From the NCBI GenBank assembly GCA_034190875.2, contig CM067358.1:45963799-46027798 (forward strand): a stretch of DNA of 64,000 nucleotides, written 5' to 3'. The position numbers and the translations under genes are program-made. Below are positions 42,001 through 60,020 of the stretch, in pieces. Numbering within the stretch: the stretch's first letter is position 1; each line of letters begins with the position of its first letter. The notes under the pieces were generated by a model that was not told the DNA's origin, ran no database searches, and saw only the letters and a program-made list of their open reading frames with translations. The DNA is from Urechis unicinctus. Its lineage: Eukaryota; Annelida; Polychaeta; Xenopneusta; Urechidae.

Positions 42001-45000
42001 TCATAGGTCCCTTTCGTTTTCGAGCATTCGGTGGTGTTAATGAGACCTCAATTTGTACAGTAATCTGCAGCGTGTAACCGGTTCGGCTGATATGGCAGAA
42101 ACCGTGCAAATAATAATATCTCGATATCGTCTATACAGGTGATACAATCCCTTCAAATTTCATTCAGCTATTTCTTGAGATTTGAACTATTGCAATTCGT
42201 TAAATTCACCTTTGCCACTCAGATTCTCAAACATGCTTGTTAGGACGCGGGGAACTCCCACTTCGCATGCTGGAATGGAGATGGAATTTAAGATCTCGTT
42301 TTAAAAATAGTTTTGCATGCTCGTATTTACAAATGACATTTACGCACGAGTTGCACACTGCATTAGCCGTTGTACTCGTTATCACTAATCAGTGTCCCAT
42401 GTTGACGAACTAGCTACAGGTCTTGTTGGTCGTGCTGGTAATACAACGGCATATTTGACCGTCAAAATAGCTACATTATTGACAAGTAGAGTCACCTTCT
42501 GTGATGTCCAGACTTTGTCGTCCTGTCGGAAAAGCCACCAATGATTTAAATGACCATAGATTTATAAGGTTGACCACGGACTGAACAAGCAGCATGTTTA
42601 TTCGTAATACAAAGGTATTTTGAATTGAAGTAGCTTTATCAGACACCTAGCATTTAACATGTTCTCAATGGAGCGTATAAGTGTTTGGTTGCATTCTTGT
42701 CAGCATGTTGCACCTGGGAACATCTGTTATGATAGAATACTCGTGTGATATTGTTATCGGTAATGGATATCGATCGTTTTTGCGTCATTTACCGTTTCGC
42801 GACTAGTTGAATCCCTGACTCAATCCTTGCCATACACACAGTTGGCGTTTGTTGTTAATCTTTTCCAGCACAGAGACAAAACTCATTGTGACCTACAGGA
42901 ATTCTGCCTGCTAACTACCGGCACCATCATCCATAAATAAAACATTTTAAACGACGATTTATTAGGTCATTCAGTATTCACCATGTTGCTTGGACGTAGC
43001 AGCAATGTTAGATTCCAGTCCGTGGGCATCGGTGCGTTAAAACGTGGTGAATAGGTTTATTGTTGGGGGCATAGACACTTACATAGCATCTGAAATGCAT
43101 GCTTGACACATGTCCAATTCAACAGACCGTGGGGACTTGTGCAGTTTTCTGGCGCTACAATGCATCCATATTTTTTTGGTAAGTAGGGGGTACATTCTTT
43201 GAATACAGAGACTATTTCGCAAGTCAGCATTTTTTCATATGCATGGTAGCAAATGTATATCACAATCTCATTAAAAAGGCTACTGTTATGTTTCCCCGTC
43301 TATTGGAATCACTGCTACATGTCGTAAATGACCGAAATAACATCATAAATAATTTTACCATATGCAACGAACCTGCAACAAAGTCTCTACGTCACGCTAT
43401 TCGCGAACCAGCAATGCTTTACCGATCGTTCAAGGGCAACAATAATTTCGAATAATCCGGGTGTTAAACAAAGGCCATTAATGCAAGGGCCATCCGCCCA
43501 TGCAGTTACGTAGGAGGGAAAAAACATATTTACAACCCGTAACCGAAGTGTCTGCAGCTGTAACCAAGCGTCACATTGATCTCCCAAATGTGGCAAATAG
43601 ACATTGTGATTGCAATACAATTACCCCTAGTTCCCGCGATGAGACCATTAGCGATCATTTATCGCACCAGTAGGGATGGTTGATAGGAATTTGATAGACG
43701 TAGGCGTGCATATTAAAATGTTCAACTGAAATTTATCTTGTAACGGCTGCATCCTTTATTGAATATGGTACATTGCACTCGCGGAGCGTGATCTGCGTTT
43801 CTTTACTTTACCGAGCCAGACAGCTGCACTGTACGTTTACCAGAGCCTGTGTTCCAACATCCGGGGTTTTATCGTTGATGACCATAATGAAATGTAATGT
43901 GATAAATATATGCTGCATAATTCAACAAATATAAGACAAATTGCCTACACCACGAATACAGGTTCTTCTTTTATTTGCATTGCTCAACTAGGGAAAACTA
44001 CACAATAGCAAGTTTCTTGTCGACATTAAGAATCAGTCGTTTTGATCGTATCAATCATAAAGATCGTAACATATGAGAGACCAGAAACACAGAACCACGC
44101 CACATCATATAATTGTTTACATGCCATTTGTGCTCTGCTAGACTTGGAACCTTGCAGCGGCATCGCACAGCGTTTACTGCTTCCAGCCATTAACAGGTAT
44201 TTTGTCTGGTATGGATAGCCAAATATCATCGTTAGCACCCTGATACACCCTTTTTGAAGAGGTAAAGAGTAGAAAGTAGAAAGCAAGCTCGAACATATTC
44301 TTTGTGCAATATTCATTCATTATGCAGCTTTGATGAGTGACAAATAGGCAAAGTTGAATATAGTTGCATTGCCCGAGGGTGTGCCATATTGCGTTTAAGG
44401 TTGTTTTCGGATTCATAGACTGATGTCCTGTTTCTTTTCTGTTGTAATACTTGTTGTCGCCATTTGATTCTGGCAGGTTACTGACGGTCATATGACGAAC
44501 TAAATTTGGTGATATATAGTAACTTCAGGTAAAAAATGCTTCACACGTTTAATTGCTAATGAAGTTGCCATTTAATTCCATGTATATTCACCAAATAATG
44601 AGCGACCAATGCGGTTTGTTAAGCCCAGTCACAAGCCAATATGGCTGACCAGTAATTCCAAGATCGAGCTTAGAATGTCATGTCGTTCCATGGAGGTCTA
44701 CAAGTTCATTTGCGATACAGAATTTGCGTTATATAACTTAATCACAATGAATACTCCGCTACAGGCGGTATAGATAATATAAATATTTGATCTCCTCTCT
44801 GTTGGAATGTTCGTGTTTACTTAAATATCTCAATTATTGGTATAATCAATTGTTACATGAAGCCGTATGTCTGCTCGCTCGCTGGTTATTATATGCTGAA
44901 TTGCCACATCTGCTACGATGAGATGAGAAAATCCCGTTGCTCGGTCAGTAGTGATTACTTTGCGCTATTTATTCAATACCCAACTGAGCAATGATGGCAC

Positions 45001-45498
45001 GAAAGACGTATATATAAACTGGATACATGTAAAGGTTATGTATCATATACAGTAGGAGCATCAATATGGTGCCACGTCAATCACTAGGATGAGCCATACA
45101 TTAAACATTTCCGGAGATAAGTGGCTGCTGCCAAGGGATGAAATGAGCAGAGAAGAAGCATACAATAAGCAACAAAAACCAGTAAGTGTAGATTTGATTG
45201 ATAGCGCGAGTGAATATATGTCGATTGCTTGTCAGACCAAAATAACTCAAGTCCATTTGGGCTAACCGAAAGAAATGGCTTTGCCATTTGCAACAGTGTG
45301 CAAAGTACCCGGTTGACAATGGTAATAAATGCAAGATTTGCATACTTAGAGGAGAGGTTGTAGGATGTTGCTGTACAAAAGAAGCGTTTATTTATTACAT
45401 ATGAACACGCAGTTGAGGTCTTGTCTTTGAATAATTATTAAAATTTGTCGTTCTTCTAAGGTCGCCATCCATTTACGTTTTCTAAGGTTTGGCTGTAA

Positions 45499-45643
45499 GT
45501 GTGATTTAATTACGCTTCATCATTTGATACTGTTGCGATTCATTTGCTATGAAAATAGCTCGGCACGGGAGTGTGATTTAATTTCGCTTCATCGTATGAT
45601 ACTGGTGGAATTTATTTGCCATGAAAATAGCTCAGCAAAGGGA
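45499..45643. repeat. 72-bp tandem duplication
   Basis: Two adjacent copies begin GTGTGATTTAAT and end CATGAAAATAGCTC or CTATGAAAATAGCTC, about 85% alike. Confidence 0.9.
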
Positions 45644-46555
45644 GGCGTTACCGGTTCCCCTAATCTTATTTTCATTTAGCAGTAAGGCTTATCCTTGTGG
45701 TAAAAATGTGAGATTTAGCAGTAACCCTGCAGTTATCGCTTGTTTTACACCCAGATCCGGTGAAATCTCGCGCTTCAAAGTAAATATCTCGCACGTGCTT
45801 TACAATTGACCACAATCAGCCAGTAATTTTATGGTCAGAACTAAGCATGCAATCAACTTACCGAAATGTCATCCAAGGCGATATAAATATTGTATTTATA
45901 GCGGTAAAGAGCGTGATAAAAATAAATGCGACTTGATTGTTCTCAATTGAGACACTGTCCCGGATGCAGTCGAATGTTACTGGAAAACATAAACAAGATT
46001 TCGATGTATGCAAAGGCTAGCTAACCCAGGCTTAATATCATAAGTAATGTTGGAGTGCATGTTTAAGCAAGTTTTGCCTAGATATTCATTTTGAACTCGT
46101 TTAAACTAAGCATTTGTTTATAAGACGCGGTGTTATGGCCGAATAAAGCTTCTGGGAAGCAAGTCTTGGCACTGATTCGCGTTCGCCTGATGCGCTCATC
46201 GTGTGAACGTAATGATGCTTCATGAGCGTAGCAGCTGCCAAACGGCATTTAAACGATACCTCACTTTGCTGGAATAATCAACTCAGTACAAATACATACA
46301 TGTACTATGACAACCTGACGTCAATTCGCCTCACATCGTAATCACAAGCGGAAAGGAAACTAATGTGCAGAACCAGCCAATATAAATTAACTGATCACAT
46401 TAAATTGCCCCCTATAAACTCGTATCAAAGTTTTACAGCAAAAATAATGACGTAATTCTGCATGCAGAGTAATACAATCTTCATCTCATAAGACGGCGAC
46501 TAATATATTTTTGCAGTTTCATTAAGAGTAGCAATATCTCAACTTTTATTGAGGA

Positions 46556-49824
<3,269 letters not shown>

Positions 49825-49925
49825 TAGTCAAGGTATGAACCCACAATAAGCTAGGCGGAAAGCGAACCAGTTGACCTCCACACCACAGATGGCTATAATC
49901 CCAGCGGGATGATAGGCAAGCGGGT
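49825..49925 (-). mobile_element. tRNA-derived SINE-like head
   Basis: The minus strand has an A-box-like TGGTGTGGAGG (49885-49875) and a B-box-like GGTTCATACC (49841-49832), spaced as in a tRNA promoter. It is preceded by GGGATTATAGCCATC. A possible body extends to about 49735. The plus strand of the same stretch also has an open frame, which I regard as secondary. Confidence 0.45.
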
Positions 49926-51624
49926 TTCGTCTCTTTTAAATGCTGTTTATTTAAGGGGGAAGAGAGAACATTATCGATATAAGGCGTCAATGTGATCACA
50001 ACCTCGCATATTGGTTCGATGGCGCAGGGGCAAAACGTAAAACCCGTCTTAACCAACCATTACGATAAATATACGATTGCACTCCAAACGCAAACATCGT
50101 TATAATGGAATTCATTTTCAAAAAGTACGATTGGCGAGAACAAAGGTGAATAAAACGATGATGTATTGTCTACTATAAATAGATATATAATGTCAATTTT
50201 AAACTCCACTAGAATTTATAGCTATTAAATCACCCGACTGAGCTGCTGTGAATGCGATGGACGAAAAAAACTTTAAACTGGGGCCTACCCGGACATGATG
50301 TTTGCAAATTAGGCCACATAAGCACCTCTGTATTAAACCAAACCGTCATTGAGATCGTGAATCCCCGTATTGGTTATTTATCGGCTGTAACGTTTGTATT
50401 TGTGATTCTCCCATTGCATTGGCAGATGCTGTATATGCATGTACCATTTAGATCCCTATTTTATTTGTCAGAAGCCGTGTTTGGGCATAGAAATAGGCCA
50501 GTGCATTCTATGTGGTAGCATTGAATCTGCACTCTGCTGGCTTGCGCGTGTCATTTTGTCACGCCATCAATTTACTTTTATTATACGTTTCGCCTTGCAT
50601 ACCGTAAATCTGCTCAATAGTTTATCGTAACTTCTGTGTCACAAGTTGCGTCATTGATGAACTTATACACTTTCTAATCCAAACAGGTATTCGTGATCCT
50701 CAATATAATTTTTACAGCTGCAACACCCAGCTAAGAATGCCAAACCAATGGACAATACATCACTCTGCCTCGCATCTCATCATGCATCGGGTTCCTCGGT
50801 TTATTGTCAAAAAAATTGTATTCCGTTACGTTTTATTACTAATGTCGATGCATCTTGCAAAATGATAAATGGCACGCCCAATACAGAAATTATTCTATAT
50901 CACTTGTACTTTCCAGTCAAGCACGCAAGTTAATGTCCGCAAGGTACATTTGTGACATTTTAAGGACGCCATGTCTTTTTCGGTTGCAAGATAATGACGA
51001 ACAAGGTTTTCGTCGCCATGTCAATAACTGATACAGATAAATCGGAAAATTTGGTCGTCATTGGTGAACGCAATGCGTCTGAAAACCATATCATCACGCG
51101 AAAAAAATACAGATACAAAATAGCTGTCTCTAATAGGTTGGCAGGAGTATATGTAGCTGCTACACCAAAGAGGACTTTTGATCGGTTTAGTATATTCCGA
51201 CAGAATCGATCTGGATCACTGTGGTATGGATCAATGCCCCTAAAATATATACAGGAGTGTTTACTCATAAACTAAATACATGTCTGCAAAACAATCAGTA
51301 TTTATTTAAGCTAAATCTTGTCTTAAAACGCTATTTGACATGAAAATTATTTATTTTTAAGAGGGAACCTGAACATCAAAAAGAGCATTCCAATAATGTA
51401 TTCTACTGCATTTATTTTGCGGCCGAGCACGGTATTGCTAGTATTGCGTTGACATTTGTGATGAAACCGAGAGCTTAAAGTCACGATATTGTGTGCCGAC
51501 TAATGTTTTGAAATGTAAAGAGATTCAGCTGCTAGCATGGCATCCACACAATTTCAAGTAATTTGATGGGTTTACCTAAATTCAAGTTCATGTATTGTAT
51601 TTAAATGACGGCAATCTTGAATAA

Positions 51625-51774
51625 ATACATTACTTTCGACCATTATGTAAAGCAGAGGGACAAAGCGAGGACTACGATGATCATCGGAAGTCTTCTGTCA
51701 CCTACAAGGTGGTTAACGACGGCCTGAGTGGTGCTACTTTCTCATTTCCTGTGACAAAGACGGGTTATATTTAG
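51625..51774 (+). pseudogene. Coding-like segment with weak integrin-alpha-like motif
   Basis: A 49-codon frame with a coding-like composition contains AEGQSEDYDDHRKSSV followed by TYKVVNDGLSGATFSFPV. The YKVVNDGxSGA string recalls the YEVxNxGPS motif of integrin alpha calf domains. It is isolated and has no convincing neighbouring exons. It may be chance. Confidence 0.2.
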
Positions 51775-54700
51775 CTGTGGGCATTAAATTGATGAACAGC
51801 AACCCATTTCTCCCATTACAAAAATATGGATGAGCAGGAATGAAATAGTTGCAATTATTTACACTTCTTCCTTACATTCTTACTATCAAGTGAGACATCA
51901 TAACGTAGCTAGCTTATAACACTACATCATAGAGAATGATGATGATATTATACCGAAATTGGTACAGGAGCTATCAGTACCGCTCATTTTATCTACAAAT
52001 ATCGAATGTCACCATAAATCATACTAAATGCACGATTATAAGCCATATGTTATGCAACACATATAATTACAAACCTGCAATAATTTACCAGTAATCGCTG
52101 TAACGGTGCAAGCATGGGTCGGATGGACTGCAAAATGTATGTCAGTCAAGCAAAAATCGTTTTATTTTCACATCGATATCGCTATGTTATACTGTGAAAA
52201 ATAAAATTTCGTCAGCACTAATATTCTGATTCACTTGCAAAAGCTTGTCATATTTTACTAAGCTGCTTTATACAAAGTTGAAATAAAATCAGCAGTTTAA
52301 ACCATCGCTTACTATCTATCGACAATCGCGTGTGGTTAAACTGTCATGATCAAGTAAAAAACGCTCGACCTTAGATCATATTTAATGCTGATTACTGCGT
52401 AAAAGATGTGTATAAAGTCTTAATATTAGAAGTGCATTAAGTTGGCATATTTTCCTCAAAAAGAAAAAAACACAAATGTTCCAAATGACAATGAATTGAT
52501 TTGAAAGCCTTCTCAGTTGATGATATTCGAGCGCAACATGCAGCTGCTGCTCCAGTCTGAATGCCTTCCTTAATCCGCCTACACAACCAGTAATGAGATT
52601 GGATGTGTTACATTATGCTTCAATGGGCCAATGACCGTTTTCTAAATAAATTGCAATTAGTGGCGCTTTTATGGTTATACAAGCTCAAATAAAACGGCTA
52701 AAAGCCATTCTTAGTTTTGTAATTGGTTAATGACAAGGTAAGTGGTACTCCACTCTCATTTCGGCCACGGATGTACGGACAAAATCATTCCATGCATACA
52801 AATACCTGCTACGTACTTTGGAAATATGGTTAACGTTGGCCTCTCGCCAACCCGATAATAGGCCGATTGTCATTGTTCACACTGATGCAGATGTTCCACT
52901 AGATATCCTGGTAAATGGTACGGCGAGAACTACAAAACCACAAACATTAAAGGACATATTTTTTTAGTTTTCATTATCATTTTCAATGCTAAAATTTGTT
53001 GAAACATTTTGTAATGCTAGGACTGACTTGCATAAAGTCGTTCAAAATCTTTGATTATAAAACTTTTATTGGTTTGTTCTGTAACCAGCCATACGCTCTT
53101 TCTCAAACGAACATTCTATGAGCATATCTGAATAATGCAACGATTGTTTAGGTTCGCTAATGTAGGATGGCACAATGGCTGAACTGTATCACGGGAGCTA
53201 CATTCGGGGTCCGTCGTTATGGTAGAGGCTTTGGTCATAAATGGAAATCTCATCGTTATAGCCACAATAAGACAGTTGAGAAATGCAATTAACTCAGTCT
53301 TGAGCGACAATGTGGCGTAAAAGCCCACATAACCATTTGCAAATTATGGCGACTATCGCACGGGCTTTCAGGTATGACTGTTCCCATTTATTGCTGCTCG
53401 TTTCGCTGATTTGTCGTCATCAATATCCGGCGCAGATAATTTCAGAAGCTGGCACGGTTTCTGGTTACGGGTATCACTGGTGCGATGATATAATTATACA
53501 TGGTAATGTGTCGCAACGATCACGGTCGCACTGATAGGATATATGTATGTCTTTTTGGCACACTGATGAGTAGATTCTTGTATCTATGACGATGAAGGGC
53601 GAAAAGAAAGTATCGCAGTGCGTATTTTTTATTCTGTAACCATAAACACGATGCATATATATGACCATGAAATATGTGTGACAAAACACGCAAGGCTACG
53701 ATTATCCGGCGGTGCATTAATTGCTTGGCGCGATAACGATAAATTGATTTCAGTGGAACAAAAATCAGGCTTTTGCGAAATACTGAATGCAAATGCAACA
53801 TTCTACGTTGCCGTTTTGAATTTCTATTAACCATACGTAAGATTAGGTCATAAAATTGTCGTAGAGTATGTCCATCAGCAAGAGCAGTTTTGATTCCACC
53901 ATTTGCGCTTTAGCAATCGCGAACGGCTAGAGTTTGAGAGCAAGAAAGTACTTTGTATACAATCGTACAGCATTCAGGTTATTGAAGGCTGGTGACGGTG
54001 GTTGTGACTGTATTGCATTTACGAATCTTGCTAAGCAGATTGATGTTGTTTTTACAATTTTTTTCAACATTACTTTAGGTTACTTATTAAGACAGAGACA
54101 TTATGTTTCACCTAAAAGTTGCTAGGAATAATTATTGAAACAATACACTTGCATCTATATGGATACGCTACGTTCCAAGCTTTGTCATTTTACATCTGCG
54201 AATGAAAACAGTTACTAATACATTTATGAGAGATGTGAATTACTCACACTTGCTTTGTTTGCCATTATCAGTTACTTAACGGAAGGTGTACCTTGTCTCA
54301 TAAGTTGCTATATTGGCACTGAATTTCGTCTATGGTGGTTATATATTTATGTAACGCACAAATGTGTCAAATTACAGTACTGCATTTGGTGATATTAAGG
54401 AGCAGGAATAAACCCACCCATTACCTGATATGACAGTTTGCCTGAAAATAACAAAGTTTTATCTACAATTTGTGATGCACACCTAAATGGGAGAGAAGTG
54501 TGTAGTCTATCTTTCCACAATGTTGCAGTAGAATCACAATTACGTATACATTTATTTTACTTCTGCTATTCGACATAGATTCAGATAAAATGTACCCTTG
54601 TGAGTGATTTGCTTCATGTTCAAAAAGTTTTCTTGCTTTTTTTTGACATATGATTAACACCACCACCTATACAGAGCCATTGGAAGCTTGTGCATTTATA

Positions 54701-57700
54701 GCTGGGTTGCCATCCGCTCAGTAATATGTGCTCTTAGTTATGCTTAAACATTGAAACTACTCGGTAAATGCATGGGAAATTATCCTGAAACAATCGAGAC
54801 ATAAAAAAAAAACAAAGCTACATAAAATGTTGAATTTATTCAGCATAAGAAATATATGATAACTCGGTGAACTGTCATAGTAGGTAATCGATTCTTCCGC
54901 ATCTTCATCAAGACGCTTACTTGCATTGGCAGCCATTCCGATGGTTTATTGATGCTGACTGGAAGTGTTATTAAACTGCCTGGCTCCGTAGATGTTAAAG
55001 GACCCAAGTGTCTCTAAGCAGTTCTCCAATTCACATCAATACATTGGGCAGTTTCGTGACCGCGCTAGAACTCAAATGCACAAGACATGATGCAGTGGAA
55101 AATTCCTAACTGGGGTAACATGTATACAGCTAAATGACGCTGACATAACATTGGGTGTAAATTTCCACGCGTAAAAGTTATCCGTGATTGTTAGGAAACT
55201 GCGCTATGAGGTCAATTTAAAGATAGGGCGGAATTAGCATGCCTGCTTCGAATGTGAATATCAACTTTGTACACGTCACCACCGTCCCCAGATGCTTAAA
55301 ACTCAAACAACTCCATTGCTTCAGATTTTCGTTTCTGCTATGAAGTTTGAATTCCCAGGCTTTGGCTGCAACGAAAGCTGGTAGTACAGCAGTGTTTTTT
55401 TTTTAGCGGAGGCAGCGACTGTTGTTGCCTACATTGTTGTTACCTGGAAGCTCAAAACAGTTATTTCTAGTAATTCGATTAATAGCTTGAATAACGTGTT
55501 ATGTCAGAAATCAACAAAATATAGTCTTTCGATGAATTTAATATCGTATTTGTATTGAAGCAAAAACATATCTTGTTTGTTGAAAACAGTGCGCTTTGTA
55601 TGGGACAAATCTTAATATTTCGATAACCATTAGACCTCAATCCAAAAATTGGTGAATCGGCCATATTTGTTTAAAAGTGATAATCGTTTGAAGCCGCACT
55701 TTATAATTCCAATTGGAATTATATGGTTAGAACCGAGAAAGAATAAGAACAGATTACACCTTACCTCTCTTACAAACTTCCAAACGATATCAAGCTTGGC
55801 ATTGCATAACTGTTTGTAAATGCTGAAATACGGCGGAATCATAACATGCATGCAAACTACATACTGTGAAAACTATTAAGTCTTTAGCGTATAACGTAAT
55901 TCATGCTACTGCGATCTACGATGTCTCAGAACTTGGACGATCGCCTTAATAACTACGAAGAGCTTTATATTGACATTGCTTCATTCGAGAGAGCTTGATG
56001 TTATTTATGGCTATTCGTCACCTAATAAATAGTAAAAATGCAGCCCACGGTTGTGTTGCATTAACTGCTCTAGGGGGATGATGGTGCAATTTTAACTCTC
56101 GTTACCTTGGCGCTACCACATCTAACAACTACTGCTGCAATTGCTACTGTGTCTAGATATATTTAATAAAAATTGGCATTCAAACTTATCAAGCCATGAA
56201 TAACCGAAGACCATTTTTATCCATGCAATTCATTATATATTGCATTTCTTTACAATTAGAGGCGCTTACGACGAGCCTATGAAAAACCGGTTACATATAC
56301 AACTTGCTCATACATGTCCAAACCGAGGCCGTCATCCAAGAAACAGTGGCATAAGCTGCTAATTACATCCATCATCTCTCAAGTTTCCATCAACCTACGA
56401 TAAACGGTTAAATCCTTATGAAATTATACTAGAAGAAGTTACTTTTTTGATGTACGCGTTGACGTTGTGGGCTATATTTATTCGTATAATGTTGCATCTT
56501 GTATCATCAATACTCACCCTGAACACATCGAAAATTTCTACCCCGGTCAAACACACAATCCGCGCTGTAATGTAATGTACATGTCAGTATTCAACAAGAG
56601 CATGAGTATATATGCTTAGACGCTTTATCATTGTTCTTGAGTAAAAGTTTAGTTGAATGAGGACGCTCAGTTGAACATGTCAAGCACCAGCAATTAACAT
56701 AGAAGCGCAAAACAAACGTATGTACAAGACGAAACCTCAATTTAAGCATTTGCTAATTTTACTATTCTTTCCAATTTGTTGGCTCCTTTATGTAAGTGTC
56801 AAACAACAGGAGCGGTAAGGTTTGTGCGTAATCAGGAACTGAATACGATTTAGAAACTCTGATGATTCATTGAAAGTTGATTTGCACCGGGAAAGAATGA
56901 GACATGTTGATTTGCTGATTATATATAGGTGTAAATTTTATAATGCAAAGATATATCCCCGCTCCTTGTTTTTTTTCCATTACAATATTGAGGCTTGAGC
57001 GGGAAATGGCAAATTGACAAAATGGAATGAGGTTTGTCAAGATCCTAATATATATATCGGATGCGTATATCTAAAAAGTAATGACCATTCATGGCCATCA
57101 TATCAACTGTCGTTGATTCATAACCGTAACAGGTGACTAAGATTGGCTGACATCTACTCATTATTACAGGTGTACTTGCAGCATATTCCACAGCCCAAAC
57201 ATTCAAACCAAATATTGCTACGGACCCGAGCCACACATGTTATCTCAAACGAGTTCGATTGAGTGATCTGTCCAAACATGAAATGAGTTGGATATTGGAA
57301 TGATAACATTGTATGCAGCAATGCTTTCAGAAAAGGTAGCAAAATAGCAAAAGTTTGAATAAAGGCTGATGACAGCAATGAATTTACATTGGTATAAATT
57401 CTTTGTACATGCAGTAGGTAAATGCATTTGGATTTATAGCAATAAAACGAAAAGCTTCTACCAATTAATTTCTGCTGGTCAACAATGATTAAAATAGGTC
57501 TACCAGTTTGAAAAACGCATTCGATCACATGGTTCTTATTGTGACGTATTTTGCATTTCTTTCGATTGTGTTTGACGTTTTTACGCTCTGTGTGCGCTCT
57601 GGAGAATACACTGTATGAATTTCTGTCATAGCAGTAGCCACTGGTTATTATTATTGATGTGCTATGTGAGCATATCGCTCCCTGAAAAACATCAGCCGAA

Positions 57701-59944
57701 TATAACCATCCGTGATCATTAATGATAAGCGAAATGTGACAAAGCGCTTAGTTACAACTTAGCAATCACCGCAACAGATATGTCGACGACTGCCGTATGA
57801 ATTATTTAAAACTTAATGAGGAGCGAGCTTGTACTTGATTACGTACCTAACACATGATTCTAATCCTCTTTCTACGTGTTCTTAAAACATCGGCCAAGCC
57901 CGGGCACAGTGAAGATGAGCTTGGTAATAACCAAATTGAATTCGTGTAGCTCGAGGGAGCTGAAAATGGAAAATATTAATCCGCATGGGTCAAAATTAAC
58001 TTAACCACGATAACTAAGACAGTCATGATGACTAGCATAAACCCAATATTGGTCAACTATTGTGCGCAGCATCGATGGGTGGATGGGGACCTGTTATACT
58101 CATGACAATCTCCTGTCCTTGAACATGTATTGCTATTCATACTATTGCATTCAACGATTCCTCTAATCTGGTAAGCCCGACCAACTGCTGATAACCATGA
58201 GCAACCTGAGAGGCAGCATTGCTCATTTTCAAATAGCCATGAGTGGTTTATGAAGGCTGCGTTTGTATCACAATTAATTCGAAACATGTTGAAACTGTAT
58301 CTTATTACGAAGATCTGTTAATCGCCTAAAGTTGGTTGCATCATTGAAAATAATTGCGCTCGAATACAACACTCACCAGTTAGTACACAAGCATCGCCGC
58401 ATAAAATCAAAGCATCGAAACAATCTATGTGATTTATATTTACAACACAGAAGCAGCGTTGAATAGAGACAGTGAGTTGAATCAAAGTGGAACTGTTTTG
58501 GTCTATAATTAAGTGTTCAGAAGAACTATCAATTGATTTCATGAGGGGACATATCACACTCTTAACATTATATTTAGGATTACTCTGAGCGCTTAATGGC
58601 TTCCTGGAGCCTGATTATTTATTTCCAATGTAGCCGACCTCTGCCCCCTTTGGGGCTTCATACTTGGGCAATATATTTCCAACAAGAGACCATGAAAGTA
58701 CCCCTTTCATCGACGCTATGTTTTTCTGGCACTTCCAGTCATTCTGTGTTGGCTGTCCTAAATTAACTCAGCAGACAAGTTTGCGTAACATGTGTTAGTA
58801 ATATATTGACTATTGTATATGCTTATATTTTCCCGTTCGGATCACCACTGTGTGCTTAAAAAACATTTCTTATCATATATTAAATCAAATATATAGTCAA
58901 AATAAGACGTTAAGTAAAGATTAATTGCAGTCGCTATGGCATTTGTTTTGTTCTTGAATACTGATGGGGGATACAATGTAAACATGCAACGTTAGGAGTC
59001 AGCTTTTAAGAAATGTATTCGGAAATATTGCTGATAAGTGCATCAAGACCTTGTTGTCTCTATGAAACTTTCTTTTAGTGTACTTACCTTGCAGACGGCA
59101 GAATAATCATTAGTGGATCGAAAATTATCGGTGGCATTTACTTCAATTCAGAATGTGTATATGATCTTTTGGTATGTTATATGCGTTTATAAACATATTT
59201 TTGCATTTGCATAATAAAAAACAAATATCCAGTTGTATAGAATCGCTGATTTATTATTAATCATGATAAAATAAGATGAAAATCGGAGTGTCACTCCAAT
59301 GCAATCAACAGCATATAATATTTATCATGAAATGATTCGGCGTCAGCTCTCGCACAACACTGGATGGGTTATGGCCCAATTTCGAGTTTGCAAAACACTA
59401 AATATAAAAATAAGGCGTTACAGCTGGTTGTTTGACCAAGGCAAATATTGAGCATTAAACAATAACTGTCAACCGACGGATGGATTTGCGGGCCCACATA
59501 TACACCCGATATATGCCAACCAATGTAGTAATATCTAATGGCTCTCATGTTACACAATTCATTACCACAGGAGGACGAAATATTGCGTCATTGCTTACAC
59601 CGTTGCACGTCATGGCTTCATAGTCGTATTTAAACAAATCTCCATTCGACAAATAATCAAATATAATAACGCAACCCACGGTTTTTGCGCATGCTGAATC
59701 AGTGATTGGCTCATATATACCGCACTTGCTGTGGATAGCGTTATATTTAATCTCCTGATCTTGGCTAAATCATTCAGGCTAAATGCCGCGTCCATTGCAT
59801 CTGTGTCCTCAAGTAAACGAATAGTCCACATTGTGACTTGAAATATTCGAGCATTTTGAATATATGCAATCTTTTTCTTTACTATGAGAGGCATGCAGGA
59901 GAAGACCCGGGTAAGTCAGTGAGCTAATACGTACAATCTATCAT
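51775..59944. other. Long gene-poor span
   Basis: No family-level similarity seen. A minus-strand run at 55402-55217 reads AVLPAFVAAKAWEFKLHS and looks coding, but it has no start, partner or recognised domain. Confidence 0.5.
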
Positions 59945-60020
59945 ACCGAGGTCCTCACCCAAGAGAATTTGGCATCAGCTGCCAAATGTGTGAAACATCT
60001 GACCATTGGGCTACTTCCGT
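59945..60020 (-). mobile_element. tRNA-like SINE head with hairpin
   Basis: The minus strand has a perfect A-box match TAGCCCAATGG (60013-60003) and a degenerate B-box region GGGTGAGGACCTC (59960-59948). Between them, where the anticodon arm would be, is a perfect 8-bp hairpin (59967-59987, ATTTGGCA/TGCCAAAT). Confidence 0.4.

Noticed and set aside
50994-51275. 93-codon plus-strand ORF opposite a 102-codon minus-strand ORF
   Set aside because: Both strands open, no recognisable domain, no regulatory context.
55217-55402. 62-codon minus-strand open run
   Set aside because: Lacks an ATG and a recognisable domain. An apparent longer frame came from miscounting the ten-A run.
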